64,000 nucleotides of DNA from Mesobaculum littorinae (GCF_004011175.1 NZ_RQXX01000002.1:744001-808000), one strand, 5' to 3'. Shown: positions 33,556 through 43,559, counted from the stretch's first letter. Numbers and translations: made by a program. The notes: generated by a model from the letters alone, not told the origin.

Positions 33556-36432
33556 TCAGCGTCCCAGAATGATCGAGTTCGGTCTGCGCTCGATGGCGCG
33601 GGCGAGAGAGGTCACCGCCTCGGCAGCGCGCTGCACGTCGTTCAGCGCGGCCCGGATCTGGCGGTTGGTTTCAGAGGTTTCGGAATAGCCGCCGAGCGTC
33701 GTGCCGGCCTGTGCGAGAAGCGTGTTGATCTGCGAGATCAGCCCGGGAACCGAGGCGGCGCCGTCCTCGATGGCGCGGGCCGCGGCCTCGGCCGAGGTGA
33801 GAGCCGAGTTCACGTTGTTGATCGCCCCGCCGTCACGCAGTTCGGTCAGCGTCGCCTCGACCTCGCTCAGCACGCCGTTCAGACGTTCGGGCAGGCGGCC
33901 GGTTTCCTCGGAGCCGGCCAGTTCGTTGAACTTGTCGATCAGGTCGGTGGTCCGCGCCACGAGATCCGTCAGCGGCAGATTGCGCGCCTCGGCGGCGACG
34001 CCCTGAAGCTCGGCGATCAGGTCCGGCACGCCGGCTGTGGCGCCCGAGATGTCGCGCGCCGTGGCCTCGGCCGCCTCCAGCGTTTCGGTCAGGCGCGTGG
34101 CGAGGCCGGCGGCCTGCACCTCGGCCACGACGCCGCGCAGGTCGCCCACCGTGCCCTGAAGCTCGGCCAGAAGCGCCGAGACATCGCCCGGGATCGCCTG
34201 AAGCTCGTCCGAGGCCACGAAATCCGTGGTTTGGTTCAGCAGCCGCCGCAGGTCGGCCAGCGCGGCATTAAGCTCGGTCGGCAGGGCGCGCGTCGCTTCC
34301 GACCCGAGCACGCTGTCGGCGGTCGCCAGAAGCGCGCTGGCCCGGTTCGTCAGCTCTTCGAGAGGCAGCTCGTTGGCCGAAGCGGCGACCGATTCCAGCT
34401 CGGCCACCAGCGCCGGCACGCCCTCGATCGAGGTCGAGACGTCCTCGGCCGCCAGGTCCACCGCGTCGATCGCGGTCAGCAGCCGCTCGACGCCCTGCGC
34501 CTCGTTGACCTGCGCCACGGTGCTGCGCAGTTCGGCGACGGTGCCCTGCAATTCGTCCAGAAGCGCGGTGACCGCGCCGGGCACCTCCTGCACCTGCGGC
34601 GAGGTGACGAGGCCGCGCGTGTCGTTCACCAGCCCGCGCAGATCCGCCAGCGCGGCCGAAACGTCGGCGGGCAGGGCCTGCGTCCCCTCGGAGGCCACGA
34701 AGCCCTCGACGGTGTTGAGCGCCATGGTGGCGCGGGTGATCAGCGCCTCGAGCGGGAGGGCCCGCGCATCGGCGGCGAGGCCCTCGAACTCGGTCAGCAG
34801 CGACGGCACGCCCTCGGTCGTCTCGGCCAGCGTCTCTTCGGCCCGTTCGACCGCGGCGACGATACGTTCGACGGCCTGCGCCTCGTTCACCTGGGCGATG
34901 GTGGCGCGCAGGTCGACCACGGTGGCCTGCAGTTCGGCCACGAGGCCCGAGACGTCGCCCGGCAGGTTCTGCACCTCGTCCGATGCCACGACGCCACGCA
35001 TGTCGCCCAGAAGCGCCCGCAGGTCGCCCGGGGTCGCCTGGATGTCGTCGTTGCCGACAAGTGCCGTCGCCGTGTCGAGGAAGGTGACCGCGCTGTCCAG
35101 CAGCTCTTCGACGGGCAGCGCGTTGATACGGTCGAAGACGCCTTCGGCGGTGGCCGATACGTCACGGATGTCGCCGGGCGCGGTGGGAAGCTGCGGATAG
35201 GGATCGGCGTCGAGATCCAGCTGCGCCGGGGTGGCGTCGTCGACCTCGGCCAGTTCGACCTTGAGGCCGCCGGTCAGTATGCTGGCATTGGCCAGCCGAG
35301 CCCGCAGCCCGTTCTGCACCCGGTCGGCGAGGTAGTCGAGCGCATCGCGCGTCGAGGGACGGTCGCCCAGGCCCAGCCGCCCGATCTGGATGTCGAGCAC
35401 GGCCTGAAGCCGCGCCCGCCGGTCGCCGAAGCGGTCGGCGTCGATGTATCCGCCGACATTGGCGACCCGGCCCACCCGGATGCCGCCCAGTTCGACATTG
35501 GCGCCCGAACTCAGGCCCGCGACGTTTTCGTCGAACACCACCGACAGCGACACGGTGCGCCCGTCGGGATTGTCGAAGACGCTGTTCCGCGCGGTGGGTT
35601 CGTCGGGATAGACGAAGAACGTCAGCCCGTCGCGCACCGGATCGCCGCCCGACACCAGCGTGTCGAAGGTGATCCCGCCCGCGACGAGGCTGGCGATCGA
35701 GTTGAAGTCGATCTCGGCCCCGTTGGGGCCCAGCGAAAAGCGGAAGCCCGAGGTGTCCCAGAACCGCGTCGCGGTGGTGACCAGCCGGTCATGCGGGGCA
35801 AAGATGATCGCGTCGGAAAAGACCGCGCTGCCGTCCTGCGTGATCTGGGCGGGACCGATGCGGCCGACCTCGATACCCTTGAACAGGATCGGCGTGTTCT
35901 CGGTGAACCCGTCCTCGCGGTTCGACCGCAGCGTCAGGCGCAGGCCATCGCGTCCCAGCTCGCCCAGCGGCGCCGAGGCCAGGCCGTCCTGGTCGCGTTC
36001 CAGTCCGTTGGGGTCGCCATCCCATTGCCCTTGGATGAAGACGCCCGACAGCACGGTGTCGAGCCCCGTGACCCCCCGCGTCGTGACCTCGGGCCGGACG
36101 ACCCAGAACTGTGCGCTTTCGTCGACGTAAGGGGCGACGTCGGGTTCCAGCCGGACCGACACCACGACGTGGTCGAGGCTTTCGGAAAAGCCGACCTCTT
36201 CGACCAGGCCCACCGCCACATCGCGGAACCGCAGCTCGGTCTCGCCCGCCGAGACGCCCGAGGCGTTGTCGAAGGAGATGTGGATCAGCGGCCCGCGCTC
36301 GGCCAGCGAGCGGTAGCCGACCCAGAGCGCGGTGCCGAGCGCGACGACAGGCACCAGCCACACCACCGAGGCGCCGCGCAGGAACGGCTTGCGACGGGGT
36401 TTCATGTCGGGTGTCGGGGGGGTGTCGGTCAA
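33556..36432 (-). CDS. pqiB: PqiB-like MCE protein with a greatly extended repeat tail
   Basis: A periplasmic lipid-conducting protein: one N-terminal membrane helix (about residues 22-40), three MCE domains (roughly 47-145, 162-255 and 293-400), then a long helical C-terminus. E. coli PqiB is about 546 residues; this one is 958. The excess is four tandem repeats at residues 439-558, 559-688, 689-818 and 819-948. Each begins LP-(L/V)-E-x-L and contains LPGDVS-LLAELQ and VAQVNEAQ-type segments. The TTG start overlaps the pqiA2 stop (TTGA); an ATG nine codons in is an alternative. PqiB forms a hexameric tunnel, so the repeats would lengthen its coiled-coil needle. Confidence 0.85.
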   Translation of the reverse strand: MTDTPPTPDMKPRRKPFLRGASVVWLVPVVALGTALWVGYRSLAERGPLIHISFDNASGVSAGETELRFRDVAVGLVEEVGFSESLDHVVVSVRLEPDVAPYVDESAQFWVVRPEVTTRGVTGLDTVLSGVFIQGQWDGDPNGLERDQDGLASAPLGELGRDGLRLTLRSNREDGFTENTPILFKGIEVGRIGPAQITQDGSAVFSDAIIFAPHDRLVTTATRFWDTSGFRFSLGPNGAEIDFNSIASLVAGGITFDTLVSGGDPVRDGLTFFVYPDEPTARNSVFDNPDGRTVSLSVVFDENVAGLSSGANVELGGIRVGRVANVGGYIDADRFGDRRARLQAVLDIQIGRLGLGDRPSTRDALDYLADRVQNGLRARLANASILTGGLKVELAEVDDATPAQLDLDADPYPQLPTAPGDIRDVSATAEGVFDRINALPVEELLDSAVTFLDTATALVGNDDIQATPGDLRALLGDMRGVVASDEVQNLPGDVSGLVAELQATVVDLRATIAQVNEAQAVERIVAAVERAEETLAETTEGVPSLLTEFEGLAADARALPLEALITRATMALNTVEGFVASEGTQALPADVSAALADLRGLVNDTRGLVTSPQVQEVPGAVTALLDELQGTVAELRSTVAQVNEAQGVERLLTAIDAVDLAAEDVSTSIEGVPALVAELESVAASANELPLEELTNRASALLATADSVLGSEATRALPTELNAALADLRRLLNQTTDFVASDELQAIPGDVSALLAELQGTVGDLRGVVAEVQAAGLATRLTETLEAAEATARDISGATAGVPDLIAELQGVAAEARNLPLTDLVARTTDLIDKFNELAGSEETGRLPERLNGVLSEVEATLTELRDGGAINNVNSALTSAEAAARAIEDGAASVPGLISQINTLLAQAGTTLGGYSETSETNRQIRAALNDVQRAAEAVTSLARAIERRPNSIILGR
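33589..35118 (-). repeat. Four tandem repeats of about 390 bp inside pqiB
   Basis: Repeat boundaries by the LP(L/V)-x-x-L start are near 35118, 34758, 34368 and 33978. Unit lengths are 120, 130, 130 and about 130 codons. The first three share VAQVNEAQ- or VAEVQAAG-like, EGVPxL(L/V)xELE and LPxxVSxxLxxL segments; the last is the most divergent. Confidence 0.75.
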
Positions 36433-37136
36433 CCGGCGGGTCCTTGGACTGGGGCGTTGGCAGAGGTGACGCGCGGCGGCTGATCCTCGTTCACGCCCGG
36501 TTCGGGCGCGTCGAGATCCCAGATCAGCCGCGGGTCGAAGGCCTGTGCGGACAGCATTGTGAAGATCACCGACAGGGCAAAGGCGATGGCCGCCGGACCG
36601 GGGGTGATCGAGGCGACCGAGTGCAGTTGCACCAGCGCGGTCAGAATAGCCACGACGAAGACGTCGATCATCGACCAGCGGCCGATATATTCGACCAGTT
36701 CATAAAGCACGTGGCGACGCCCGGGGCCGATCCGGGTCTGCCGTCCGACGCCCAGCGCCAGCAGCGCGATGGCCCCGAACTTGGCCAGCGGGATCAGGAC
36801 CGAGGCGATCAGGATGATGATGGCGATGAAGACCGACCCGTGATGCGCCAGTTCAAGCGCACCGGCGATGATCGTGGCATCGGTGACGTCGAACAGCATC
36901 CGGGTCTTCAGCATCGGGTAGAGGTTGGCGGGGATGTAGCAGATGAAGCCCGCGATCCACCACGCCCAGACCTGGCTGAGCGATCCGGGCTTGCGCGAAT
37001 GCAGGTGGCTTCCGCAGCGGCCGCACCTTTCCGTCCCCGCTGGCCAGACCTTGGCGCAGCGGCGGCAGGCGAGCAGTCCCGAGGACCGCGCGGTCACGAC
37101 TTTCGGCTGTCCTCCAGCGCTTTCCATATCGACCAT
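36429..37136 (-). CDS. PqiA-family membrane protein, second half-protein
   Basis: A 235-residue PqiA-domain protein: a zinc ribbon (CRRCAKVW and CGRCGSH) followed by four membrane segments including GFICYIPANLYPML, VLIPLAKFGAIALL and GRWSMIDVFVVAIL, all typical of PqiA. It overlaps the preceding pqiA1 gene by 43 bases and the pqiB start by four. In E. coli the two halves are one protein; here they are separate but coupled genes. Confidence 0.87.
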   Translation of the reverse strand: MVDMESAGGQPKVVTARSSGLLACRRCAKVWPAGTERCGRCGSHLHSRKPGSLSQVWAWWIAGFICYIPANLYPMLKTRMLFDVTDATIIAGALELAHHGSVFIAIIILIASVLIPLAKFGAIALLALGVGRQTRIGPGRRHVLYELVEYIGRWSMIDVFVVAILTALVQLHSVASITPGPAAIAFALSVIFTMLSAQAFDPRLIWDLDAPEPGVNEDQPPRVTSANAPVQGPAG

Positions 37137-37714
37137 CTACACATCATACCGTCCTGCACCAGAATAATGCCGACGAGCACCAGAAACATCCAGAACGCGG
37201 GGCCGAAATCAATCCGTGCCAAATCCGCCACTTTCACCAGCGCGACCGCGCAGCCGATCACGAAGATTTCGGCCATCGACCACGGTCGCAGGCTTTCGGC
37301 CAGCCGGAACGCCCCGGTCGCGCCGCGGGCCGGCGGCTTCTGCCGGACGAGCGGGATCATCACGTAGAGGATCAGCAGGAGCCGCACCAGCGGCACGATC
37401 ACGATCATCGCGGTGACGGCCAGCGACAGCAGCAGAAGCGGCCCGCCGGTAAAGGCCAGCGCTGTCTCGAAGATCGTGGCCGAATTCGACATCCCCGCGA
37501 CGTTGATCTGCAAAAACGGCGCCAGGCTGGCCCCGATCAGCAGGATCACCGCGGCCGAGGACAGGGCGATGACCCGAAGCCCGGCATTCCGGCGCGGTGA
37601 GATCAGCACGGTATGGCAGCGCGTACACACCGCGCGCGTATGTGCATCGGGTTCGGCCACGGTATAAAGCGCATCGCAGTTCGGACAGGCGATGAGGGTG
37701 TCGAGATCGGTCAT
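37094..37714 (-). CDS. PqiA-family membrane protein, first half-protein
   Basis: A 206-residue PqiA-domain protein: zinc ribbon CPNCDALY and CTRCHTVL, then four membrane segments including ASLAPFLQINVAG, VIVPLVRLLLILYVM and LRPWSMAEIFVIG (compare RPWSM/GRWSM of PqiA). First gene of the pqiA1-pqiA2-pqiB-pqiC operon, a system for moving lipids between membranes, often induced by envelope stress. The start at 37714 (MTDLDTLIACPNC) is the family N-terminus. Confidence 0.87.
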   Translation of the reverse strand: MTDLDTLIACPNCDALYTVAEPDAHTRAVCTRCHTVLISPRRNAGLRVIALSSAAVILLIGASLAPFLQINVAGMSNSATIFETALAFTGGPLLLLSLAVTAMIVIVPLVRLLLILYVMIPLVRQKPPARGATGAFRLAESLRPWSMAEIFVIGCAVALVKVADLARIDFGPAFWMFLVLVGIILVQDGMMCRWSIWKALEDSRKS

Positions 37715-38107
37715 CGGGGGGGTCCCGCTGCAGTTCGGGCAAGCCACGCGACTGTGACGTTTTTTCGGGAAGAGGCAACCCCGCCCACGATCACATGCGC
37801 GGGGGCGGACGCGGTCAGGTGCAAGCCCAAGGCCGCCCTTTCGGTGCCTCTCCGTTCCCCTTGCGTCAGATCCGCGGGCGGGGGGCAAGGCGGCGCGCTC
37901 TGTCGCCCGGCGCACTATACCCCAGGTGAGGGGCCGGCACGCTTGCTGTCAGGGACACCCCCGAACACAGGACAAACCGGAAGGTTCGGAGCGGCCCGTG
38001 TCTTCGCGGACTGCGCCCCTGTTTGGCGACCCCGGCATGGCCCCCAAGGGCGTGGGCCGATGGGGCAGGGTGCGGGCCGGGCAGGATGCCGGCCCGCACC
38101 GGCGGTC
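37715..38107. other. Intergenic region between metG and pqiA1
   Basis: About 390 bases, upstream of the pqi operon and downstream of metG. The only structure noted is the metG hairpin at 38069-38100. No open frame in it looks coding; the pqi promoter should lie near 37740-37850 but no consensus stood out. Confidence 0.5.
38069..38100 (-). terminator. Hairpin terminator of metG
   Basis: A perfect 12-bp inverted repeat GGTGCGGGCCGG/CCGGCCCGCACC with an 8-base loop, starting 8 bases after the metG stop on the minus strand. There is no T-run, but position and strength support a termination or 3'-end role. Confidence 0.65.
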
Positions 38108-39826
38108 CTAGCTGCGCACGCCGGCGAAGCGGGCCTGCCAGTCCTCGCGCTCCTCGTCGGTGATCTTGCGGAACAGCATCTCGGGCACCTCGAAGGCGTG
38201 GCCGGCGGGCAGGGTCTGCAGCGCGCCCGCGATGTCGTCGGGCCAGTCCGTGGCCTCGGTCTTCATCGCCGCCAGCATCGTCGCGCTGGCTTCGGGGATG
38301 AAGGGTGCCGACAGGATCGCGTAAAGCCGCACGAGGTTCAGCGACAGCCGTACGGTCACCGCGGCGCGCGCCGGATCCTCCTTGAACGCGGCCCAGGGCG
38401 CGGCGGATTGCAGGTACTCGTTCCCCGCGACCCAGATCGCCCGCAGCTCGGCCGCGGCCTTGCGCACCTCGATCGCCTCCATGTGGTCCTGGTAGCGGGC
38501 GATGCGCGCGGTCAGGTCGTCGATCAGCGCGGTCTCCATCGGGCCGAGCTCGCCGCCCGCCGGGACCTCTTCGCCGAATTTCGACCGGCAGAACTTGGTC
38601 ACCCGGCTGACGAAGTTGCCCAGCACGTCGGCCAGGTCCTTGTTCACCGACATCTGGAAGTTTTCCCAGGTGAACTCGGCATCCCCCGACTCGGGCGCGT
38701 GGGACAGAAGCCACCAGCGCCAGTAATCCGCGGGCAGGATTTCCAGCGCCTGGTCCATGAAGACCCCGCGCCCCTGGCTGGTCGAGAACTGGCCGCCCTG
38801 ATAGTTCAGGTAGTTGAACGACTTGATGTAGTCGACCAGCTTCCAGTCCTCGCCCGATCCCATGATCGTGGCCGGGAAGGACAGCGTATGGAACGGCACG
38901 TTGTCCTTGCCCATGAACTGCACGTAGCGCACGTCGTCGGCGCCTCGGTCCGTCCGCCACCAGCGTTCCCACGCGCTGTCGTCGAGGCCCTGCTCGTCGG
39001 CCCATTCGCGCGCCGCGGCGATGTATTCGATGGGCGCATCGAACCAGACGTAGAAGACCTTGCCCTCCATCCCCGGCCAATCGGCGTCGCCCTTCTTGAC
39101 CGGCACGCCCCAGTGCAGGTCGCGGGTGATCCCGCGGTCCTGCAGCCCGTCGCCGTCGTTCAGCCACTTCTTGGCGATCGAGGTCGTCAGGATCGGCCAG
39201 TCGGTCTTGCTGTCGATCCAGGCCTCCAGCTTGCCGCGCATCTGGCTTTGCTTGAGGTAGAGGTGCTTGGTCTCGCGCACCTCAAGGTCGGTCGAGCCCG
39301 AGATCGCCGAGCGCGGGTCGATCAGGTCGGTGGGGTCCAGCTGCTTGGTGCAGTTCTCGCACTGGTCGCCGCGCGCCTTTTCGTAGCCGCAGTTGGGGCA
39401 GGTGCCCTCGATATACCGATCGGGCAGGAACCGGCCGTCGGCGTGGGAATAGACCTGCTTTTCGCTGACCTCGCCGATCAGCCCGGCATCGGCCAGCCGC
39501 CCCGCGAAATGCTGGGTCAGCACGTGGTTCTGCGGGCTCGAGGAGCGGCCGAACTTGTCGAAGGACAGCGCGAAGCCGTCCGAAAGCTCCTTTTGCACGC
39601 CGTGCATGCGGGCGCAGTAGACGTCCACCGGCTCGCCCGTCTTGGCGGCGGCCAGCTCGGCCGGGGTGCCGTGTTCGTCGGTGGCGCAGAGGAACATCAC
39701 CTCGTGCCCGCGGCCGCGCATGTAACGGGCGTAAAGGTCGGCGGGCAGCTGACTGCCCACCAAGTTGCCCAGATGCTTGATACCGTTGATGTATGGAATC
39801 GCCGAGGTGATCAGCACCCGTGCCAT
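38108..39826 (-). CDS. metG: Methionyl-tRNA synthetase
   Basis: Charges tRNA-Met. The 572-residue class I synthetase starts [21 protein letters not shown], with the HIGH motif as HLGN. A zinc knuckle ([16 protein letters not shown]), the WFDAPIEYI core and the KMSKS equivalent FSTSQGRG follow. The anticodon-binding helical domain occupies the C-terminal third. There is no C-terminal tRNA-binding (EMAP-like) dimerisation domain, a common alphaproteobacterial form. Confidence 0.95.
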   Translation of the reverse strand: MARVLITSAIPYINGIKHLGNLVGSQLPADLYARYMRGRGHEVMFLCATDEHGTPAELAAAKTGEPVDVYCARMHGVQKELSDGFALSFDKFGRSSSPQNHVLTQHFAGRLADAGLIGEVSEKQVYSHADGRFLPDRYIEGTCPNCGYEKARGDQCENCTKQLDPTDLIDPRSAISGSTDLEVRETKHLYLKQSQMRGKLEAWIDSKTDWPILTTSIAKKWLNDGDGLQDRGITRDLHWGVPVKKGDADWPGMEGKVFYVWFDAPIEYIAAAREWADEQGLDDSAWERWWRTDRGADDVRYVQFMGKDNVPFHTLSFPATIMGSGEDWKLVDYIKSFNYLNYQGGQFSTSQGRGVFMDQALEILPADYWRWWLLSHAPESGDAEFTWENFQMSVNKDLADVLGNFVSRVTKFCRSKFGEEVPAGGELGPMETALIDDLTARIARYQDHMEAIEVRKAAAELRAIWVAGNEYLQSAAPWAAFKEDPARAAVTVRLSLNLVRLYAILSAPFIPEASATMLAAMKTEATDWPDDIAGALQTLPAGHAFEVPEMLFRKITDEEREDWQARFAGVRS

Positions 39827-39917
39827 GTGTCAGCCCTTCTTGTCGTCATGTCCCCGCCATCTAGCGGCGATCCGGGGCTTTTGCCAGCCTCGGACCGCGC
39901 CTGCCGGGACTGCGGGC

Positions 39918-40655
39918 CTACTGGGCCGTGTAGCCGCCGTCGACAAGGTGGTAGCTGCCGGTGATGAAGCCCGCGGCGTCCGACAGAAGGAAGCAGGTCA
40001 GGGCCGAGACCTCCTCGGACGTGCCAAGCCGTCCGACGGGGTGCTGGCCCGCCAGCGCGTCGTATTGTTCGCGGGGCAGGTTCGCCAGAAGCGGGGTCTC
40101 GATAAAGCCCGGGCCCACGGCGTTGATGCGGATGCCCTTCTGCGCGTATTCGATCGCGGCGCTTTTCGTCAGGCCGACCAGCGCATGCTTGGCCGCGACA
40201 TAGGCCGAGGACTGCGCGATGCCGACGCTGCCCAGGATCGAGGCCATGTTGACGATGGCCCCGCCGCCCGCGGCTTCGATCTTCGGGATCGCGAAGCGCA
40301 TGCCGTAGAAGACGCCGTTGAGGTTGACGTCGATCACCGATTTCCAGCCGTCCAGCGGGTAGTCGCCCACCGGCGCCTGCGGCCCGCCGATGCCCGCGTT
40401 GTTGACGAGGTAATGCAGCGCGCCGGTTTCCGACACGGCGGTGTCGCACAGCGCCTCGACCGCCTGCGCGTCGCCCATGTCGGCCTCGGCCGCGATGCCG
40501 CCGATTTCGTCCGCGATCTTCTGCGCGGCGTCCAGCTTGATGTCCGCGACCACCACGCGGGCGCCGCCGGCCGCAAGCTCGCGCGCGACGGCGGCCCCGA
40601 TGCCCGAGGCGGCGCCGGTGACGATGGCGGTCTTGCCTGCGAATCTGTCGGTCAT
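39918..40655 (-). CDS. Short-chain dehydrogenase/reductase
   Basis: A 245-residue classical SDR: NAD(P) motif TGAASGIG (residues 13-20), NNAG, the catalytic Ser in NMASILGSV and Tyr-x3-Lys in SAYVAAKHALVG, then PGFIETPL and VDGGYTAQ at the end. An acidic Asp after beta-2 (VVADIKL) suggests NAD preference. It resembles cyclopentanol or glucose dehydrogenase-like SDRs. No neighbouring pathway indicates the substrate. Start 40655 has GGGAGAT upstream. Confidence 0.85.
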   Translation of the reverse strand: MTDRFAGKTAIVTGAASGIGAAVARELAAGGARVVVADIKLDAAQKIADEIGGIAAEADMGDAQAVEALCDTAVSETGALHYLVNNAGIGGPQAPVGDYPLDGWKSVIDVNLNGVFYGMRFAIPKIEAAGGGAIVNMASILGSVGIAQSSAYVAAKHALVGLTKSAAIEYAQKGIRINAVGPGFIETPLLANLPREQYDALAGQHPVGRLGTSEEVSALTCFLLSDAAGFITGSYHLVDGGYTAQ

Positions 40656-40764
40656 GTCGATCTCCCTTTCTCGTGTGGGGGCAAGGGTAGGGCCTACGCG
40701 TGACGACGCCATGATCCGTGTCAAACCGTCGCGATGGGCAGGGGACATGCCGGGCCGCAGGGCG

Positions 40765-41082
40765 CTACAGGCAATGCGAGGTGACGGCCACCGGCAGGAG
40801 GGTCCAGATGCTGGCGACCAGCGCCGTCGCGGCCAGGATCAGCGTGGCCTTGCGGATCACCGGATCGTCGCCGCCCCGGTGTGGCCTTCGCAGGGCGGCA
40901 AGCAGGGCGCCCTGTGCCGCGACGGCCGCCAGCGCGGCGACGATCAGCAGCGCCCGCCCCGTCCCGGGCGCGACCAGCGCCCCCCAGCGCGACGAACACA
41001 GCAGTCCGTGCAGCCCGTAGACCGCGCAGAACCCCGCCAGCCACAGGGTGATCGGCCCCGACAGACGAAGGATCGCGGTCAT
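40765..41082 (-). CDS. Small membrane protein of the oxidase operon
   Basis: A 105-residue protein with three hydrophobic segments (ITLWLAGFCAVYGLHGL, ALLIVAALAAVAAQGALLAA, LILAATALVASIWTLL). Its start overlaps the stop of the subunit I/III gene by ATGA, so it is coupled to the oxidase. It could be a subunit IV-like or assembly component; I recognise no named family. Confidence 0.6.
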   Translation of the reverse strand: MTAILRLSGPITLWLAGFCAVYGLHGLLCSSRWGALVAPGTGRALLIVAALAAVAAQGALLAALRRPHRGGDDPVIRKATLILAATALVASIWTLLPVAVTSHCL

Positions 41083-43559
41083 GGCGCGCCCCCGACCGAA
41101 AGGCTGCCCAGCACCCCGGGCAGCCCCGCGGCAAGCCCCGAGACCACGGTGACGAGCGTGCCGTAATCGACCCACAGCCGCACGATCCGCGCCTCGCCCC
41201 CCGCAAGGGCCGAGACGAAGCCCGCGCGGCGCCGGGCGGCCAGGAACAGCGTCATCAACAGCGCCACCGCCAGATGCAAAAGGCCATAGCCCATCAGAAC
41301 CCAGAGCGTGGCGTCGTAGGCGTGCCGGGTCGGGTCCGGCGCCAGGCGCAGCACGCCCGCCGCGGCGATGCCCAGCGCCAGCAGGCCCAGCACGCTCGCC
41401 CCCACGCCCGCGGGTACGTTCAGCCGCTGCCCGAGCGGGGCGAAAATCGCGCCCGCCGCCGCCAGCGCGGCCAGCCAGATCCCCGGCTCGGCATAGGCGG
41501 GGGGCGGCCAGTTCGGCGCGATGGTCCAGAGGAAGGCATAGCCGAAGAGCAGCGACCCGTAGAAGGTCCCGTCGGCGACCAGCAGGAACAGCGACCCCCA
41601 CCATCCCGGCGGATCGGCCACCTCGGACGCGGTCGGCAGCGAAACGCCCCGGCCCACGGGCAGCGCGCCCTCGGGCCTCCGCGTGCCCAACGTCCAGGCC
41701 CAGCGCAGCGCACAGGCGACGACGCCCGCGGCGGCCAGCGGCACCAGCCAGTAGATCTTGGTCAGCAGGCCGAGGAAGAACAGCCCCGTGATCGCGGCCA
41801 TCCCCATCGGAAAGGCGGTGTTCGCGGGAAACACCACGATATAGCGGGGCGCCCCGGTCGCGGGCTCGACCGTCAGCGTCTCGCGCCTTTGCCGGGCCGG
41901 GTCGCCCAGGTACCCCTCGCCCCGGGCGAGCGCGGCTGGCAGGCTAGGGTCGTCCCACAGCGGCTCGCGCGAGGTGACGTGCGGCAGGCTGGCGAAGTTG
42001 TAGGCGGCGGCCGGGGTCGGCATCGCCCAGTCCAGCGTGCCCGCCCGCCACGGGTTGCGCGACCCGCGCACCGCGATCACGGCGTTCAGGATCACGTCGA
42101 TCAGCACCAGCGCGAAGCCGATCGCCATAACGAAGCTCATCACCGAGGCGATGATGTTGATGACCTCCCAGCCCTGTCCGGCCTCGAAGGTGTCGATCCG
42201 CCGCCGCATCCCCAGAAGCCCGGCGACATGCAGCAGAAGGAAGGTGCCGTGAAACCCGGTGAAGATCAGCCAGAAGGCCGTCGTGCCCAGCTTGAAGTAG
42301 GGTTTGCGGCCGATGAAATGCGGCATCCAGTAGTAAAGCGCCGCGAGCATCGGGAAGACGAAGCCGCCGACCAGCACGTAATGCAGGTGCGCCACGATGA
42401 AGTAGGTATCATGTGCCTGCCAGTCGAAGGGCACGACGGCGACCATCACCCCCGTCAGCCCGCCGATCACGAAGGTGGCGAAGAAGGCGAGGATCCAGAG
42501 CATCGGCAGGTGCAGCCTCGGACGTCCGCGCCAGAGCGTGCCGATCCAGGCGAAGATCTGCACCGCCGTGGGCACCGCCACCAGCGTCGAGGCGGCCGAG
42601 AAGAACGCCAGTCCCATGTGCGGGATGCCGGTGGTGAACATGTGGTGCACCCACAGCCCGAAGCTCAGCACGCCCAGGCTGACCGACGCCGCGACGATCC
42701 AGCCGTAGCCCATCAGCCGGGTCCGCGCCATCACCGGCAGGATGGTCGAGATCGCGCCCGCCGCGGGCAGGAAGATGATGTAGACCTCGGGGTGGCCGAA
42801 CAGCCAGAAAAGGTGCTGCCAGAGCAGCGCGTCGCCCCCCTGCGCCACCTGGAAGAAGGGCATGCCGAAGGCGCGCTCCAGCTCCAGCAGGACCGAGCCC
42901 AGGATCAGCGGCGGAAATCCCGTCAGGATCATCACCGCGGTGACCAGCACGTACCACGCGAAGATCGGCATGTTCGACAGCGTCATCCCCGGCGCGCGGT
43001 AGCGCAGCACGGTGACGGTCAGCTCGACCGCCGCCGAGATCGCCGAGATCTCGACGAAGGTGATGCCGATCAGCCAGAAGTCCGAGTTGATGCCCGGCGC
43101 GCCCAGCGTCGAGGAGAGCGGCGGATACATGAACCAGCCGCTGTCGGGCGCGATGCCCGCCAGCAGCGAGAAGATCATCATCGCTCCGCCGAAGACGTAG
43201 CACCAGAAGCCGTAGGCGGTGAGCCGCGGAAAGGCGAGGTCCCGGGTGCCCAGCATCTTGGGCAGAAGATAGATCGCCAGCCCCTCGAAAAGAGGGATGG
43301 CGAAAAGGAACATCATCAGCACGCCGTGCATGGTGAAGAGCTGGTTGTAGACGTCCGGCCCCACGAAGGCCGAGCGCGGGCTTGCCAGCTGCGCCCGGAT
43401 CAGCATGGCGAGGATGCCGCCGGTGACGAAGAAGAACACCGCGACGGTCAGGAACATCCGGCCGAGGTCGGTATGGCTGACCGTGGTGCACCAGCCGCGC
43501 CAGCCGGGGTCGGAGGCCCAGACGCGGGTCAGCGCGCGGTGGCGGCGCAATGCGGTCAC
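41079..43559 (-). CDS. Heme-copper oxidase subunit I fused to subunit III
   Basis: An 826-residue inner-membrane protein. The subunit I part (about 1-560) has the low-spin heme ligands His78 and His393, CuB ligands His256 (GHPEVY), His305 and His306 (VHHMFTTG), the cross-linked Tyr260, the high-spin heme ligand His391, and the D-channel Asp107 (RDLAFPR) and Glu258. The K-channel lysine site is glutamine (Gln334 in VPTAVQIFAW; normally PTGIK). The subunit III-like part (about 630-826) begins WWGSLFLLVADGTFYGSLLF. The GTG start overlaps the subunit II stop. With the CuA-less subunit II, it may be a quinol oxidase or other variant terminal oxidase. Confidence 0.88.
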   Translation of the reverse strand: MTALRRHRALTRVWASDPGWRGWCTTVSHTDLGRMFLTVAVFFFVTGGILAMLIRAQLASPRSAFVGPDVYNQLFTMHGVLMMFLFAIPLFEGLAIYLLPKMLGTRDLAFPRLTAYGFWCYVFGGAMMIFSLLAGIAPDSGWFMYPPLSSTLGAPGINSDFWLIGITFVEISAISAAVELTVTVLRYRAPGMTLSNMPIFAWYVLVTAVMILTGFPPLILGSVLLELERAFGMPFFQVAQGGDALLWQHLFWLFGHPEVYIIFLPAAGAISTILPVMARTRLMGYGWIVAASVSLGVLSFGLWVHHMFTTGIPHMGLAFFSAASTLVAVPTAVQIFAWIGTLWRGRPRLHLPMLWILAFFATFVIGGLTGVMVAVVPFDWQAHDTYFIVAHLHYVLVGGFVFPMLAALYYWMPHFIGRKPYFKLGTTAFWLIFTGFHGTFLLLHVAGLLGMRRRIDTFEAGQGWEVINIIASVMSFVMAIGFALVLIDVILNAVIAVRGSRNPWRAGTLDWAMPTPAAAYNFASLPHVTSREPLWDDPSLPAALARGEGYLGDPARQRRETLTVEPATGAPRYIVVFPANTAFPMGMAAITGLFFLGLLTKIYWLVPLAAAGVVACALRWAWTLGTRRPEGALPVGRGVSLPTASEVADPPGWWGSLFLLVADGTFYGSLLFGYAFLWTIAPNWPPPAYAEPGIWLAALAAAGAIFAPLGQRLNVPAGVGASVLGLLALGIAAAGVLRLAPDPTRHAYDATLWVLMGYGLLHLAVALLMTLFLAARRRAGFVSALAGGEARIVRLWVDYGTLVTVVSGLAAGLPGVLGSLSVGGAP

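Noticed and set aside
33487-36483. Nearly 1000-codon plus-strand frame
   Set aside because: Antisense shadow of pqiB; its repetitive GQQRR-like content simply mirrors the pqiB repeats.
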